DNA of 12,018 nt from an uncultured Eubacteriales bacterium (GTDB lineage: Bacteria > Bacillota > Clostridia > Oscillospirales > Acutalibacteraceae), in contig ONUD01000120.1 of NCBI GenBank assembly GCA_900320925.1, positions 1 to 12,018 of the forward strand, in the 5' to 3' direction. The notes beneath the pieces were generated by a model, which did no database searches, had not been told where the DNA came from, and saw nothing but the letters and a program-made list of their open reading frames with translations. Positions 6,267 through 12,018 of this stretch are shown piece after piece. A program made the position numbers and the translations under genes. Each line of letters opens with the position of its first letter. The stretch's first letter is position 1.

Positions 6267-6938
6267 TCAGTCAATACGGTCTGTCCAGAAGAAATTCTCC
6301 CTGCCTGCACCCAGTTCAAAATGATATTTTACAATGCCCTTGTCCACATCGGAGAAGATACCGTTATTGCAGGAAATCGCCACCTGATCCTCCCTGCCTT
6401 CAATGAGGAATGCCTGCTTGTTGAGGGCGGTCGGGGCAAGAAGGGCTGCTTCCACACCGTTTTTGAACCATTCGGGCATTTCCCCCTCATAGCGGCAAAC
6501 CTCTTCCAACGGCTTGGATTTGTGGGGAACCCCCTGTGTTTCGCCGTAGCCTATGGCAATAATGCCTGCCACCTTGTCACCGATGGCATTACGGACAGCA
6601 TACCGTTTTTTGTAGGTACCGCCTATCCACCATGTATTGAGTCCGAGTGTCTGTGCATACAGCATGATGTCCGTACCGCAATAGCCCAGCTTTTCATCTG
6701 TCGTGAAGATATTGCCCCCCGAAAGGATTAAGTAATTTTTAACGCCCTTTGCCAGAAAGAGTTTTGTCAGTGTCCCCAAAATCTTCTCATCATTCAGCAT
6801 GAAGCGTATGGAAACACTGTATTTTTCATTGTTGGCAAATATTCTGGTATTCAGCTTGCTGAGAACCTCTCTGGGGATTTCCTTTTCGGTATATTTCCGC
6901 ACGGTATGACGTTCCCGCATGGCTTCTTCAAATGTCAT
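6267..6938 (-). CDS. Nitroreductase family protein (TM1586-like, FMN-dependent)
   Basis: The protein has 223 residues. The N-terminus MRERHTVRKYTEKEIP (7-22) is the usual FMN-phosphate-binding start of the nitroreductase fold. GTDIMLYAQTLGLNTWWIGG (88-107) and AGIIAIGYG (124-132) are the core helix and strand, and WFKNGVEAALLAPTALNKQ (157-175) is the second half-domain motif. This two-half layout fits the Pfam putative TM nitroreductase (TM1586) group. Such proteins bind FMN and use NAD(P)H to reduce nitro- or quinone-like substrates; the physiological substrate cannot be inferred. The ATG at 6938 has AGGA seven bases upstream. Its own promoter lies in the 77-base gap after the glycosylase gene. 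The gene ends 36 bases from the palindromic element. Confidence 0.88.
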   Translation of the reverse strand: MTFEEAMRERHTVRKYTEKEIPREVLSKLNTRIFANNEKYSVSIRFMLNDEKILGTLTKLFLAKGVKNYLILSGGNIFTTDEKLGYCGTDIMLYAQTLGLNTWWIGGTYKKRYAVRNAIGDKVAGIIAIGYGETQGVPHKSKPLEEVCRYEGEMPEWFKNGVEAALLAPTALNKQAFLIEGREDQVAISCNNGIFSDVDKGIVKYHFELGAGRENFFWTDRID

Positions 6939-6975
6939 GGAAAAATCCTGCCTTTCACGATAGAGTTACAAATCC

Positions 6976-7004
6976 ATTGTAATTTTTTAATTTCCAAAAG
7001 TCAA
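6976..7004 (-). promoter_or_regulatory. Sigma-A-type promoter for the nitroreductase gene
   Basis: On the minus strand, TTGACT (7004-6999), a 17-base A/T-rich spacer and TACAAT (6981-6976) lie 38 bases upstream of the ATG. A short dyad, CAATT-GCAA-AATTG (7002-7015), overlaps the -35 box and the end of the preceding gene. It could be an operator, but it is short and may be chance. Confidence 0.75.
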
Positions 7005-7016
7005 TTGCAAAATTGT

Positions 7017-7835
7017 TCACTTTGCTTCTACCAATTCGGGGTGCAAACGGCTGTAGTGGAAGATATACTGCTGAGCCACACCGGCATATGCTCCCAGACT
7101 TTCAGGGGTAATGTCGTGAAAGAGGGTAGCAAGTGCCTTTTTCATCCATACATCAATCGGAAACGCCTCCAGTCGGTGCAGACCGTACAAAAGGGTACAT
7201 TCTGCCACCTTTGCCCCTACTCCTGTAATACTCATCAACTCCCTGCGGCAGTCCTCTATGGGGAGTGTATACATTTTTTCAAGGTCAACCATGCCCGATG
7301 CCACTTTTCGGGCAGCGTCTATGAGGTATCTTGCACGGAACCCTGCCCGCAATGGAGCAAGCTCCTCCACAGAACATTCTGCAAGCATCTCTGCTGATGG
7401 AAACGTATAACCGCCGTCAACCGGTGTGCCAAATGCTTCACAGAGCCGTGACACAATGCCCTTGATACGAGGGATATTGTTGTTCTGGGAAATAATAAAC
7501 GAGCAGAGAGCTTCCCATGGCTCCTGACGGAGGATACGTATACCGTCAATACTGTCCACGGCACATTGCAGGCAATGGTTTTGTTGTATCAGGCTTTGCC
7601 GTATCCCATCATAATCCGTATCAAGGTCAAAATAATCCTGCCATACTGCCTGAAAATCCTCCTTACTGCAATTCTGGAGGACAACGGTATTCCCCCTGCG
7701 GGATATATGCAGATACCTGCCTTTGACAATGCCGCTGAAAGAGCCGTCTGGCTGTTCCTCCCAACGGAAGCACTGACCGCATCCAAAAGTATTGTTCAAG
7801 TCAAATCCGCTTCCTATGTTGATTAGATAGTCCAT
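7017..7835 (-). CDS. ogg: 8-oxoguanine DNA glycosylase/AP lyase, OGG1 type (HhH-GPD)
   Basis: This enzyme excises 8-oxoguanine from DNA and nicks the abasic strand. The 272 residues cover the N-terminal beta domain (GCGQCFRWEE, 18-27, the family signature), the damage-pocket segment ISQNNNIPRI (115-124), the helix-hairpin-helix ITGVGAKVAE (203-212) and PIDVW (226-230). By comparison with human OGG1, Lys209 corresponds to the Schiff-base lysine in GVGTKVAD and Asp228 to the catalytic aspartate in PVDVH; both are present, so activity is expected. The start at 7835 is supported by AAAGGA overlapping the stop of the M50 protease gene 13 bases upstream. It is the fourth gene of the yifB operon. 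OGG1-type enzymes are common in Clostridia, whereas many other bacteria use MutM. Confidence 0.93.
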   Translation of the reverse strand: MDYLINIGSGFDLNNTFGCGQCFRWEEQPDGSFSGIVKGRYLHISRRGNTVVLQNCSKEDFQAVWQDYFDLDTDYDGIRQSLIQQNHCLQCAVDSIDGIRILRQEPWEALCSFIISQNNNIPRIKGIVSRLCEAFGTPVDGGYTFPSAEMLAECSVEELAPLRAGFRARYLIDAARKVASGMVDLEKMYTLPIEDCRRELMSITGVGAKVAECTLLYGLHRLEAFPIDVWMKKALATLFHDITPESLGAYAGVAQQYIFHYSRLHPELVEAK

Positions 7836-7848
7836 GTTTGATATTCCT

Positions 7849-8454
7849 TTATTTTTTATTTTTGAGCAGCAACAGTGCCATCAGATACATTGCCGTCAGC
7901 AGGAGCGTAAAATTATACCCTGACCGCAGTAAGACAAGAAATCCCATGACCGCCGTAGGAACGAGAATCATAAATGAAAGAATGTCCAGCAGCTTCACGG
8001 CATGATAGGGCGAAAGAAAATGAGAAAACAGAATCAGCAGTGCCTGCCCGCCGTCAAGGGAGTCCACAGGCAGACTGTTGAACAGCCCCAAAGAGAGGTT
8101 GGTCATGTAAAGCATTTCCAGAATCGGAGAGGGTGTCATGCAGAACAGCCAATAGGCAATCCCCGCCGTCAGAAAATTAACTGTCACGCCTGCCAATGTA
8201 ATAATCAGTTCCGCCTTGTTGCTGCGGATTGTTTTGTTGCGGTCAATGATGGCAATGTCAAATAAAGTCAGCCTGACGGTTTCAGGAAAACAGCCGTAAT
8301 GCCCCAGTGCCAGCAAATGCCCTGATTCATGCAGGAGTACGCTCGCAAAGCAGACGATGACCGACAAAGAGCTGTCAAACAGTATCACCGCTGTCATCAA
8401 TGCCGCCAGCGGAAAGCTGATTTCAAAGCGAAGGTGTCTGACAGAAAAGCTCAT
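7849..8454 (-). CDS. M50-family intramembrane metalloprotease, SpoIVFB-like
   Basis: The protein has 201 residues with about five or six hydrophobic segments. The zinc motif HESGH (42-46) lies in a membrane helix and the third ligand motif NSLPVDSLDGG (126-136) in another, the two hallmarks of site-2 proteases. Size and layout fit SpoIVFB, which in Bacillus cuts pro-sigma-K in the outer forespore membrane to start late mother-cell transcription. No CBS domain is present, unlike B. subtilis SpoIVFB, so the substrate is open. Its ATG overlaps the stop of the preceding gene (ATGA at 8454-8451), implying coupled translation with the SpoIVFA-like protein. It could instead serve a different regulated proteolysis pathway; the SpoIVF assignment rests on size, motifs and partner. 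Confidence 0.85.
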   Translation of the reverse strand: MSFSVRHLRFEISFPLAALMTAVILFDSSLSVIVCFASVLLHESGHLLALGHYGCFPETVRLTLFDIAIIDRNKTIRSNKAELIITLAGVTVNFLTAGIAYWLFCMTPSPILEMLYMTNLSLGLFNSLPVDSLDGGQALLILFSHFLSPYHAVKLLDILSFMILVPTAVMGFLVLLRSGYNFTLLLTAMYLMALLLLKNKK

Positions 8455-8747
8455 ACACTGCTTTCCGGCACCGTGCTGTCAGCAGGAATACTGGTTTCGG
8501 TAATGACGGTAGGGTCAAGAAATGTAAAGGGAGACTCTGCACTGCCTGCAAAAATAGAATTGCTGTAATTGTCAAAAAACCATTCAGCGGCAGCGGCATA
8601 CCATATACCGCCTATGCCTTTCAGCACCAATGCAGAAGCCGTGATAATCAGGCATACTGCTACCTGCACCATAAGGGGCAGTTGTGTACGCAGAAAGCTT
8701 CTTTTCACAACAGGCTCTTCCTCCTGAAATCCGTCCTGATAGTCCAT
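8451..8747 (-). CDS. Small single-pass membrane protein, possible reduced SpoIVFA
   Basis: The protein has 98 residues: an acidic N-terminus (MDYQDGFQEEEP), one hydrophobic helix (about 24-47) and a short external tail. After the helix, AAAEWFFDNYSNSIFA and FTFLDP resemble the post-membrane stretch of B. subtilis SpoIVFA as I recall it (a WF pair and FLAP). The LytM/M23 domain that makes up most of SpoIVFA is absent. It overlaps the M50 protease gene by four bases, as spoIVFA precedes spoIVFB, so I infer a cofactor or inhibitor of that protease. I choose the ATG at 8747 because GGAGGTG lies eight bases upstream. A longer start at 8789 overlaps the yifB stop by one base and has no ribosome site. 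Confidence 0.7.
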   Translation of the reverse strand: MDYQDGFQEEEPVVKRSFLRTQLPLMVQVAVCLIITASALVLKGIGGIWYAAAAEWFFDNYSNSIFAGSAESPFTFLDPTVITETSIPADSTVPESSV

Positions 8748-8788
8748 GTGCAACACCTCCGCCCTATTGTATGCGGCAACATTCGTCA

Positions 8789-10315
8789 TTATGCCGTCCA
8801 GTATTTGCGGTCAAGACTTCTGTATTGAATTGCTTCATAGATATGTACCTGTTTGATAACCTCCGAACCATCCATGTCGGCAATGGTACGGGAAACTTTC
8901 AAAATCTTGTCATAAGCCCTTCCCGACAGTCCTAAAGAATCAAAGGCTTTTTGCAGGGCGGTCTTGGCTTCATCGTCAAGCGGACACATCTGTGAAAGAA
9001 GGGCGGGGGTAATTCTGGCATTGCAGGTAATCCCTGTATTCTGAAAGCGTTCATTCTGTATCTCACGCACACGGTCAACCCGTTGTTTGATTTCGGCAGA
9101 GGTTTCGGATTTTTTAGAGGAAGAGAGTGCCTTAAATTCCACGGGCGGCACTTCGATATGCAGGTCGATTCTGTCCAGAAGAGGCCCTGAAATTTTGGAA
9201 AGATAGGCAGAAACCATTTTCTTGGAGCAGGTACACTGCTTGGCAGGGTGTCCGAAGTAGCCGCACGGACAGGGATTCATAGCGGCAATCAGCATGATGG
9301 AACAGGGATAGGTCAGTGTGGCACTGACACGGGAAATGGTAATACTGCCGTCCTCCAGCGGCTGGCGGAGAATCTCCATGGCATTTTTGCTGAATTCGGG
9401 CAGCTCGTCCAAAAACAAAACACCGTTATGTGCCAGTGAAATTTCCCCGGGTCTTGGAATCGTCCCGCCGCCCGACAAGCCTGCATAGGACACAGTATGG
9501 TGCGGACTGCGGAACGGCCGGCGGCTGACAAGCGGAGAATCCTTGGACAGCACTCCGGCAATCGAATGAATCTTGGTAGTTTCAATCATCTCGTCAAAGG
9601 TCATATCAGGCAGAATCGTAGGCACTCTCTTGGCAAGCATACTTTTACCGGAGCCCGGACTGCCAATCAGCAGGATATTATGCCCGCCGCCTGCCGCAAT
9701 TTCCAATGCCCGCTTGGCGGCATACTGCCCTTTCACGTCCGAAAAATCCAGCGGCAGTTCCGGAAGGCTTTTGTCAGGTACAGCGGGCTTGGCAGGGGCA
9801 ATGGCCTTTTCTCCACGAAGATGCATGACAACCTCCTGCACGTTGGCAACGGGAATAATGTCGATTCCCTCCACCACAGCTCCCTCAGAGGCATTGGCGG
9901 CTGGAACAAAAAATTGCTTGATACGGCTTTGCCTTGCCTGTATCACCATGGGCAGGACACCATTAACGGGTCTGACATCTCCCGACAGGGAAAGTTCCCC
10001 GATAAAGGCACAATCCTCCAAATCCCGCTGTATCATACCCGTGGCGTATAATATCGAAATCAGAATGGGAAAATCATAAATAGAACCATATTTTTTTACA
10101 TCTGCCGGTGCTAAATTCACAATAATCTTCTTCACCGGAAATTCAAATCCACAGTTTCTCACTGCCGAACGTACACGATCTCTTGATTCCTTGATGGAAG
10201 CGTCCGGCAATCCTACAATATCAAATCCGGGTATCCCTCTGAGCAAATCCGTTTCCACCGTGACATCAAAGGAATCCATGCCTAAAATACCGATACTTTT
10301 AATCTTTACTACCAT
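8789..10315 (-). CDS. comM: YifB/ComM-family Mg-chelatase-like AAA+ ATPase
   Basis: The protein is full length at 508 residues. The N-terminal ChlI-like domain (1-165) contains GIPGFDIVGLPDASIKESRDRV and FIGELSLSGDVRPVNGVLP. The AAA+ core has Walker A GSPGSGKS (218-225), PFRSPHHT (267-274) and Walker B VLFLDELPEF (299-308). A four-cysteine cluster (Cys349, 351, 361, 363, in NPCPCG and QCTCSK) is typical of the family and likely binds metal. The C-terminal lid ends with RSLDRKYW. In naturally competent bacteria ComM is a hexameric helicase that extends heteroduplex joints during recombination; its role in Clostridia is less clear. The start at 10315 has AAGGTGG seven bases upstream. It is the first gene of a five-gene minus-strand run. 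Confidence 0.95.
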   Translation of the reverse strand: MVVKIKSIGILGMDSFDVTVETDLLRGIPGFDIVGLPDASIKESRDRVRSAVRNCGFEFPVKKIIVNLAPADVKKYGSIYDFPILISILYATGMIQRDLEDCAFIGELSLSGDVRPVNGVLPMVIQARQSRIKQFFVPAANASEGAVVEGIDIIPVANVQEVVMHLRGEKAIAPAKPAVPDKSLPELPLDFSDVKGQYAAKRALEIAAGGGHNILLIGSPGSGKSMLAKRVPTILPDMTFDEMIETTKIHSIAGVLSKDSPLVSRRPFRSPHHTVSYAGLSGGGTIPRPGEISLAHNGVLFLDELPEFSKNAMEILRQPLEDGSITISRVSATLTYPCSIMLIAAMNPCPCGYFGHPAKQCTCSKKMVSAYLSKISGPLLDRIDLHIEVPPVEFKALSSSKKSETSAEIKQRVDRVREIQNERFQNTGITCNARITPALLSQMCPLDDEAKTALQKAFDSLGLSGRAYDKILKVSRTIADMDGSEVIKQVHIYEAIQYRSLDRKYWTA

Positions 10316-10348
10316 ATTTTTTCCACCTTACAGAAACAGTTTGGTTCT

Positions 10349-10377
10349 ATTATATACGATTTTGTGAAAAGTTACAA
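10349..10377 (-). promoter_or_regulatory. Promoter for the yifB operon
   Basis: On the minus strand, TTGTAA (10377-10372), a 17-base spacer and a consensus TATAAT (10354-10349) lie 33 bases upstream of the yifB start. The -35 box is weaker than consensus; the -10 box and spacing are ideal. Confidence 0.75.
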
Positions 10378-10511
10378 GATGATACCCCAAAAATTCTCCT
10401 ATCATTTCCATTTTTTCCCTGCAATTGGGCAATATGACAGAAAACAAAGCCCCTTTCCCCCATGTCAATGGTTGAAAATGGAAATTTTTTTGCAATGTAG
10501 ATAAAATTTGA
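10378..10511. other. Intergenic stretch between divergent promoters, with an 11-bp inverted repeat
   Basis: No gene is present. ATTTCCATTTT (10404-10414) and AAAATGGAAAT (10475-10485) are perfect inverted repeats with a 60-base spacer. They sit symmetrically between the yifB and sigma-factor promoters, a possible site for a shared regulator or looping. I see no exact Spo0A box. Confidence 0.45.
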
Positions 10512-10540
10512 TTGACTTATCAAAAAAAATAGTGTATGAT
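10512..10540 (+). promoter_or_regulatory. Sigma-A-type promoter for the SigH-like gene
   Basis: TTGACT (10512-10517), a 17-base spacer containing an eight-A run and TATGAT (10535-10540) form a strong promoter. It excludes the in-frame upstream start at 10508 and makes ATG 10544 too early for the expected transcript start, supporting translation from 10568. Confidence 0.85.
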
Positions 10541-10567
10541 AAGATGGCAGACGGTGGTGAGGCAGTA

Positions 10568-11137
10568 ATGACGGAACAGTGGAATCACTTGACGGATACA
10601 GAACTGATACATCTCTTCCGCAGCGGTGAACAGCTTGCCTTTCAGCAGCTTGCCCTGAGGTATCTGTTCCTCATCCGCAGCAAGGCGGCTGACCTTGGCG
10701 GCAAGGGGGTCGAATCCGATGACCTTGTGCAGGAGGGCTTCCTGGCACTGCTCAGTGCCGCAGAAACGTATGAGGAAAACGGGGGTGCTGTTTTTCGTAC
10801 CTATGCCGCAGCCTGTATCAAAAACCGGCTGGTTTCGGCTGTACGCAGTGCTAACTCCCGTAAGAATCAGTGGAACGCTTCTGCATGGCGTCTGGAGGAA
10901 GATGTCCCCGTACACGAGAATGTCCAGCCTGAAAATGCACTCATCATCAAGGAGGATTTTGCACGCCTGATTGCCTACATGGAAACCAGTCTTTCTCCAT
11001 CAGAACTGCGTGTCCTTTCCCTTTACCTTGAAGGGCATTCGTATGACGAAATTGCCCGTACCCTCGGTATTTCCAGAAAATCCTGTGACAATGCCATGCA
11101 GAGGGTTCGCAAAAAACTGAAAGATCTGCCCGTGTAG
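10568..11137 (+). CDS. RNA polymerase sigma-70 family factor, SigH (Spo0H)-like
   Basis: The protein has 189 residues. Region 2 spans about 22-95, with DDLVQEGFLALLSA (51-64) as the core-binding 2.2 segment and FRTYAAACIKNRLVSAVR (76-93) as the -10-recognising 2.3-2.4 part. Region 4 spans about 142-184 with a clear helix-turn-helix (SYDEIARTLGISRKSCDNAM). There is no region 1.1 or 3, and the DLVQEGF plus FRTYA/CIKNR pattern fits SigH of Firmicutes, which directs transition-phase and early sporulation genes. The start is ATG 10568, with GAGG five bases upstream and the promoter 28 bases upstream; the frame opens earlier, but the promoter lies in that part. The gene is alone, not beside rpmG/secE as in Bacillus. 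Its stop codon lies inside the tRNA-like segment. Confidence 0.87.
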   Translation: MTEQWNHLTDTELIHLFRSGEQLAFQQLALRYLFLIRSKAADLGGKGVESDDLVQEGFLALLSAAETYEENGGAVFRTYAAACIKNRLVSAVRSANSRKNQWNASAWRLEEDVPVHENVQPENALIIKEDFARLIAYMETSLSPSELRVLSLYLEGHSYDEIARTLGISRKSCDNAMQRVRKKLKDLPV

Positions 11138-11194
11138 CTTATGGAAGAGCGTTGAGATATATCAAAGGTGGCGGTGCGAGTCCGCCCGAGGGCG
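11128..11194 (+). ncRNA. tRNA-like cloverleaf with shortened anticodon arm, no CCA
   Basis: The 67 bases fit a tRNA layout. The acceptor 5' strand GCCCGTG (11128-11134) pairs with CGAGGGC (11187-11193), six of seven with one wobble and one G-A mismatch. TA follows at positions 8-9. The D arm is GCTT-ATGGAA-GAGC (11137-11150), with the conserved GG in its loop. The anticodon-arm position has TTGA-GATATA-TCAA (11152-11165), three bases shorter than the standard 17. The variable loop is AGGT. The T arm is GGCGG-TGCGAGT-CCGCC (11170-11186), five perfect pairs; its loop differs from consensus only by G for T55. G at 11194 takes the discriminator position and AAAA follows instead of CCA. With the contracted loop it is unlikely to decode. 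It may be a degenerate tRNA, a processing signal or a leader element of the zinc-ribbon gene. Confidence 0.45.
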
Positions 11195-11227
11195 AAAACT
11201 AAAAATACCAAAGTGAGGTAAAACACA

Positions 11228-11509
11228 ATGTACGAGGATAAGACTCTCATCTGCAAGGAATGCGGCAACGAATTTGTTTTCACCGCAGGCGAACAGGAAT
11301 TCTATGCATCCAAGGGCTTCGAGAATGAACCCCAGAGATGCAAGGCTTGCCGTGACGCAAGAAGAAATGCACAAAGACCCGAGCGTGAAATGTTCACTGC
11401 CGTTTGTGCCTCCTGCGGTCAGGAAGCAAAGGTGCCTTTCAGACCCCGTGAAGACCGTCCTGTCTATTGCAGCGACTGCTTTGCAAAGATGAGAGAGGAA
11501 CAGGCATAA
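11228..11509 (+). CDS. Small double zinc-ribbon protein
   Basis: The protein has 93 residues. Two treble-clef/ribbon units are visible: CKEC (about 9-12) with CKAC (about 38-41), and CASCG (about 60-64) with CSDC (about 81-84). The first unit, with DKTLICKECGNEFVFTAGEQEFYASKGF, matches the probable zinc-ribbon domain (Pfam zf-trcl) frequent in Clostridia; the second matches the CxxC-CxxC unit often found with it. The role is unknown; such proteins may bind nucleic acid or partner proteins. GAGGT lies about eight bases before the ATG. There is no convincing promoter in the 90 bases after the sigma gene, so it is probably transcribed with the sigma gene through the tRNA-like element. A strong terminator follows. 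Confidence 0.88.
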   Translation: MYEDKTLICKECGNEFVFTAGEQEFYASKGFENEPQRCKACRDARRNAQRPEREMFTAVCASCGQEAKVPFRPREDRPVYCSDCFAKMREEQA

Positions 11510-11526
11510 TCAATCCCTGCCACAAC

Positions 11527-11564
11527 AAAAGCGTTTCAAAGAAGTTTCTTTGAAACGCTTTTTT
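11527..11564. terminator. Strong bidirectional intrinsic terminator
   Basis: AAAAGCGTTTCAAAG on the left pairs with CTTTGAAACGCTTTT on the right around a loop of about six bases (AAGTTT), followed by further T. The flanking A-run on one side and T-run on the other let it act in both directions. It would end the sigma/zinc-ribbon transcript and also the convergent HTH membrane gene. Confidence 0.92.
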
Positions 11565-11597
11565 CTTGACTTTGACGATGCTGACCCATCAGACTTG

Positions 11598-12018
11598 CTA
11601 TTGTTTGTCACCATAAACCTTTTTTTCCACATAAGACATCATGGCATTGTTCCTCCAGCCAAGACCAAGCACAAGCACCAAAACAGCCATAGAACCAAGC
11701 AGTGAGGATCGCAGCACCATCCCTATGACAAAGACTGCTATGGCACCGATTCCTATCAGAATCATGATGGCAATATGTTCTTTTCTCCACTTCTTCTTGA
11801 AAAAATCCATTTTTTCTTTCCTGTCAAAACTGCTTTGTCTGACGGCTTCTGTCAGATTTTTTTCCGCCGTTGCCTTGTACTCTGTATCCGCCAGTCTTTG
11901 TCCTGTCAAAATCTCATTGATACTGACATCAAACAGCTTGCTCATAGACATAAGAATATCGGCAGGCGGTAAATACTTTCCTGTTTCCCATCTGGAAACG
12001 GTCTTATTGGTGACACCA
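11598..12018 (-). CDS. XRE-family HTH protein with two membrane segments (N-terminus outside window)
   Basis: The minus-strand frame is open to the window edge, so the start is missing. The visible part begins GVTNKTVSRWETGKYLPPAD, the recognition helix and following helix of a Cro/CI-type HTH, continues MSKLFDVSINEILTGQRL, the standard end of the domain, then a charged linker and two hydrophobic segments (about 11687-11760) before a short tail ending GDKQ. This is a known Firmicutes layout: a DNA-binding domain tethered to the membrane, often of unknown trigger. An internal ATG at 11951 would leave only part of the HTH and is not the true start. It ends about 34 bases from the bidirectional terminator, with which it converges. 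Confidence 0.88.
   Translation of the reverse strand, partial: GVTNKTVSRWETGKYLPPADILMSMSKLFDVSINEILTGQRLADTEYKATAEKNLTEAVRQSSFDRKEKMDFFKKKWRKEHIAIMILIGIGAIAVFVIGMVLRSSLLGSMAVLVLVLGLGWRNNAMMSYVEKKVYGDKQ

Noticed and set aside
9497..10051. 184-codon plus-strand frame opposite yifB
   Set aside because: It is antisense to the conserved ATPase core, a reading-frame shadow.
10472..10507. Second promoter upstream of the sigma gene (TTGAAA with TAGATA)
   Set aside because: The spacer would be 20 bases, too long, and a far better promoter lies at 10512-10540.
11170..11194. Simple pair of alternative hairpins (GGCGG/CCGCC versus CGCC/GGCG) as an attenuator
   Set aside because: There is no T-run after either stem, and the tRNA-like fold explains the first stem and the flanking pairing better.

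Overview
The window looks like chromosomal DNA from an anaerobic, spore-forming Gram-positive gut bacterium of the Clostridia, probably Ruminococcus or another Oscillospiraceae member. This is inferred from strong AGGAGG-type ribosome sites, roughly 50% GC, a SpoIVFB-type intramembrane protease, a SigH-like sigma factor, an ECF-type vitamin transporter subunit next to a biotin ligase, and a GAGGGAGG-rich palindromic intergenic element of the sort common in these genomes. No database search was possible.

Left part, plus strand (1-4265): the 3' two-fifths or so of secA, then a small lipoprotein (one-base overlap with secA) and a helical protein with an acidic tail. After a 133-base gap carrying a heptamer tandem repeat come an ECF transporter S component and a bifunctional biotin ligase/repressor (birA). 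A perfect 13-bp terminator hairpin lies directly against the birA ribosome site. birA converges with and overlaps a minus-strand lipoprotein gene.

Middle part, minus strand (10315 down to 4262): two transcription units separated by a composite palindromic repeat (5773-6230). The upstream unit is yifB/comM, a short SpoIVFA-like membrane protein, a SpoIVFB-like M50 protease, an OGG1-type 8-oxoguanine glycosylase and, from its own promoter, a TM1586-type nitroreductase. The downstream unit is an HTH-like cysteine-containing protein with a clear promoter, a hypothetical protein with a TTG start, and a lipoprotein.

Right part (10316-12018): back-to-back promoters drive yifB leftward and a SigH-like sigma factor rightward. 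The sigma gene's stop codon lies inside a 67-base segment that folds as a tRNA-like cloverleaf: acceptor, D and T arms are intact, the anticodon arm is three bases short and CCA is absent. A small double zinc-ribbon protein gene and a strong bidirectional terminator follow. The last gene is an HTH/membrane protein on the minus strand, cut by the window end.

Most genes are ordinary housekeeping or sporulation genes. The observations most worth checking are the tRNA-like element at 11128-11194, the composite palindrome at 5773-6230, the reduced SpoIVFA-like partner of the M50 protease, and the terminator abutting the birA ribosome site.
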